From Chloroflexota bacterium (GTDB lineage Bacteria > Chloroflexota > Limnocylindria > P2-11E): a DNA stretch of 6,483 bases. Below, piece after piece: positions 4,804-6,483 of the stretch (position 1 is its first letter; every line of letters begins with the position of its first letter). The stretch is from positions 1 through 6,483 of the forward strand of contig JANXXG010000019.1 in NCBI GenBank assembly GCA_025350745.1. Direction: 5' to 3'. Made by a program: the position numbers and the translations under genes. The notes beneath the pieces were generated by a model. That model ran no database searches. It was not told the DNA's origin and saw only the letters and a list, made by a program, of their open reading frames with translations.

Positions 4804-6144
4804 GTGATCATCGGTGCGGGCGCCGCCGGCGAGGCCGCGGCCTACCTCGCCCGCGGCCGCGGCGCCTCCGTCGCGGTCATCGATCGGGATCTCTTCGGTG
4901 GCTCGTGCCCCTACTGGGCCTGCATGCCATCGAAGACGCTCCTCCACGCCGCCGAAGTGAAGGCGCATGGCGGCGACTACCCCTGGTCCAAGGCCTCGGA
5001 CCGGCGCGACTACATGATCAACCGCATCAAGACCGACTACCCGAACGACGGCAGTCACGTGCACGCCCTCGAGAAGTCCGGCGCCGCGGTGTTCAAGGGT
5101 GTCGGTCGGCTAGCCGGCACGGGGAAGGTCACCGTGACGCACGGTGACCAGGCCCACGACCTTCGCGCGAAGGACGTGATCATCGCCGTCGGTTCCGTCG
5201 CGAAGATCCCGAAGCTCGACGGCCTCGACGCCGCCGGCTACTGGACCAATGCCGAGGCGACGGCATTGCGTGAGCTGCCGAAGAGCATCGTCATCCTCGG
5301 TGCCGGACCCTCGGGCGTGGAGATCGCGCAGTACCTCGCCCGCTACGGCGTACGCACGGCGATCGTCGGCCGGGTCAACCCGACGGACCATCCGCTGAGC
5401 TCCGAATTCATCGCCGAGACGCTCCGGCGCGACGGGGTCGACGTCCGGGACACGGCCCGGGCCGCGCGGGTCCGCCCACAGGCCGGTCCCGACGCCGAGC
5501 ACGTTGTTGAGCTGTCGGACGGCACGAGCGTGTCGGGCGCCATCATCCAGCTGTCGGTCGGGCGCTCATCGGCGAAGGCCCTCGGTGCGGTCGGGCTCGA
5601 CACCGTCGGCGTGACCTACGACGGCGCGGACCAGATCGCCGTCGATGACCGGCTGCGGGTCGCGGAGCACGTCTACGTGATCGGGGATCCGATCGGCCAC
5701 GAGCTCTCGACGCATCTTGGTCATTACGAGGGCGAGATGGCGGCGCGCATCGCCTTGGGTGACGACGTCATCGTCGACTTCAGCGCCACGCCCCGAGTCG
5801 TGTACACCGATCCGGAGACGGCGGCAGTCGGCCTCCGCATCGATCAGGCCCTCGAGCAGGGCATCGACGCGTTCGAGGAGACGACCGGGTTCCCGAAGAG
5901 CACGAAGGGGTATCTCGTCGAGGCGGATCGCGGTCATCTGTCGATCGTCGTCGATCGCCAGCGGAAGGTGCTGGTCGGCGCGTTCATCGCGGCCCAGGGT
6001 GCCGGCGAGGCGATCCACGCCGCCGTGCTTCCGATCAAGCTCGCCACGCCGATCGACACGCTCGCCCAGACGATCCACGCCTTCCCGACGACCGCGCGCG
6101 TCCTGAGCGGCCTGTTCTCGGCCGCCGCGGCCAAGCTCCGATGA
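4804..6144 (+). CDS. FAD/NAD(P)-dependent disulfide oxidoreductase, dihydrolipoamide dehydrogenase/mercuric reductase-like; start uncertain
   Basis: Read from GTG 4804 this is 446 residues of a class I pyridine nucleotide-disulfide reductase. It shows an FAD-binding GAGAAG at 4-9, redox-active Cys35 and Cys40 in GGSCPYWACMPSKTLL, the NAD(P) fold VILGAGPSGVEIA (163-175), the second FAD motif VYVIGDPIG (290-298) and a dimerisation domain from about 330. The end reads IHAFPTTARV where dihydrolipoamide dehydrogenase has IHAHPTLHES, so the catalytic His is Phe427 and the partner Glu is Arg432. It is therefore unlikely to be a standard E3 subunit; substrate unknown. GTG 4804 cuts into the first beta strand (FDLVIIGAG). 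The frame is open upstream to 4696 but has no ATG, GTG or TTG, so CTG 4759 is a plausible true start. It overlaps the next gene by ATGA. Confidence 0.88.
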   Translation: MIIGAGAAGEAAAYLARGRGASVAVIDRDLFGGSCPYWACMPSKTLLHAAEVKAHGGDYPWSKASDRRDYMINRIKTDYPNDGSHVHALEKSGAAVFKGVGRLAGTGKVTVTHGDQAHDLRAKDVIIAVGSVAKIPKLDGLDAAGYWTNAEATALRELPKSIVILGAGPSGVEIAQYLARYGVRTAIVGRVNPTDHPLSSEFIAETLRRDGVDVRDTARAARVRPQAGPDAEHVVELSDGTSVSGAIIQLSVGRSSAKALGAVGLDTVGVTYDGADQIAVDDRLRVAEHVYVIGDPIGHELSTHLGHYEGEMAARIALGDDVIVDFSATPRVVYTDPETAAVGLRIDQALEQGIDAFEETTGFPKSTKGYLVEADRGHLSIVVDRQRKVLVGAFIAAQGAGEAIHAAVLPIKLATPIDTLAQTIHAFPTTARVLSGLFSAAAAKLR

Positions 6145-6483
6145 ACGACGAGCGCTACCTCGAGCTGCTCGATTATCGCCGCAGGGTCCATGCGCTCTAC
6201 GCGACGGTCCGCGCGCGCCTGGCCACCGATCCGACGGGCGCGCACGCCACCTGGCGCGCCGCTCGAGACGAGATCTTCGGCGCGCATCCCCAATCGGCCC
6301 TTCAGGAGCACGACCGGAAGTCGTTCGGCGGGCTTGCGTATCGCGACTACGACCCCGCATTCGTCTTCCGTGCGAGGATCCGTCCCTTGCCGCACGAGCC
6401 GTTCGATGTGGATACCAGCACCGGCAGCGTCATCCCGTTCGTGCGTTTCGGCGCCGTGGACCTGCCGGTCGGGACGCTTGAGG
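6141..6483 (+). CDS. DUF1684-family protein, 5' part (partial)
   Basis: The ATG overlaps the flavoprotein stop (ATGA, 6141-6144), and the frame is open to the right edge (114 codons). The product begins MNDERYLELLDYRRRVHALY and contains FGAHPQSAL, FGGLAYRDYDPAFVFRARI, then DTSTGSVIPFVRFGAVDL. This order (an RR-containing N-terminal helix, a HPxSxL motif, an F-GL-Y-YDP motif and a TSTG strand) matches my memory of DUF1684 proteins, a widespread bacterial family of unknown biochemical function. No signal peptide is visible. The overlap suggests co-translation with the flavoprotein, but a functional link is not established. The C-terminal half is outside the window. Confidence 0.75.
   Translation, partial: MNDERYLELLDYRRRVHALYATVRARLATDPTGAHATWRAARDEIFGAHPQSALQEHDRKSFGGLAYRDYDPAFVFRARIRPLPHEPFDVDTSTGSVIPFVRFGAVDLPVGTLE

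Noticed and set aside
1..6483. CRISPR array, tRNA/rRNA genes, insertion sequences or attachment sites
   Set aside because: Nothing repeated at regular spacing, no tRNA-like cloverleaf, no transposase or integrase motifs and no terminal inverted repeats were seen.

Overview
This is a visibly GC-rich stretch with tightly packed genes. Many start and stop codons overlap (ATGA or GTGA), GTG starts are used, and some genes seem to lack a Shine-Dalgarno site. The style and protein sequences suggest a high-GC bacterium, perhaps Chloroflexota (Limnocylindria-like) or an actinobacterial relative. The phylum is inference only. The substrate-binding protein is a lipoprotein, which fits either group.

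Left part (1-1372): the last 34 codons, stop included, of an unrecognised plus-strand gene converge on a two-gene minus-strand redox operon. Its first gene is a mycoredoxin/glutaredoxin-like protein (CGHC). A GTGA overlap joins it to a long reading frame (1103 down to 117) interrupted by one in-frame TGA. The TGA falls exactly where the first cysteine of the CPYC site of AhpC/TSA-type redoxins belongs (RW-U-PYCKTQL). Just after it is a hairpin with a GGUC-type apical loop like a bacterial SECIS element. I read this as one 328-residue selenoprotein: a UxxC redoxin fused to a DsbD N-terminal-like domain. A standard gene caller would break it, leaving only the C-terminal 188 residues. This is the most notable item in the window.

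Divergent control region (1373-1431): 59 bases between the redox operon and a transporter operon hold a perfect 17-bp inverted repeat. Both flanking genes have a TANNNT box exactly six bases before the start codon, suggesting two leaderless promoters sharing one operator.

Middle (1432-4753): a complete OpuC/ProU-type osmoprotectant (quaternary-amine) ABC importer, in the order ATPase, permease, permease, lipoprotein binding protein. The first three genes overlap by 4 bases each. A 9-bp hairpin and a strong ribosome site separate off the binding protein, which probably allows it to be made in excess.

Right part (4754-6483): a dihydrolipoamide dehydrogenase/mercuric reductase-like flavoprotein keeps the redox CxxxxC but has lost the C-terminal His-Glu pair. 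Its start codon is uncertain. It overlaps by ATGA the beginning of a DUF1684-family gene that runs off the window.
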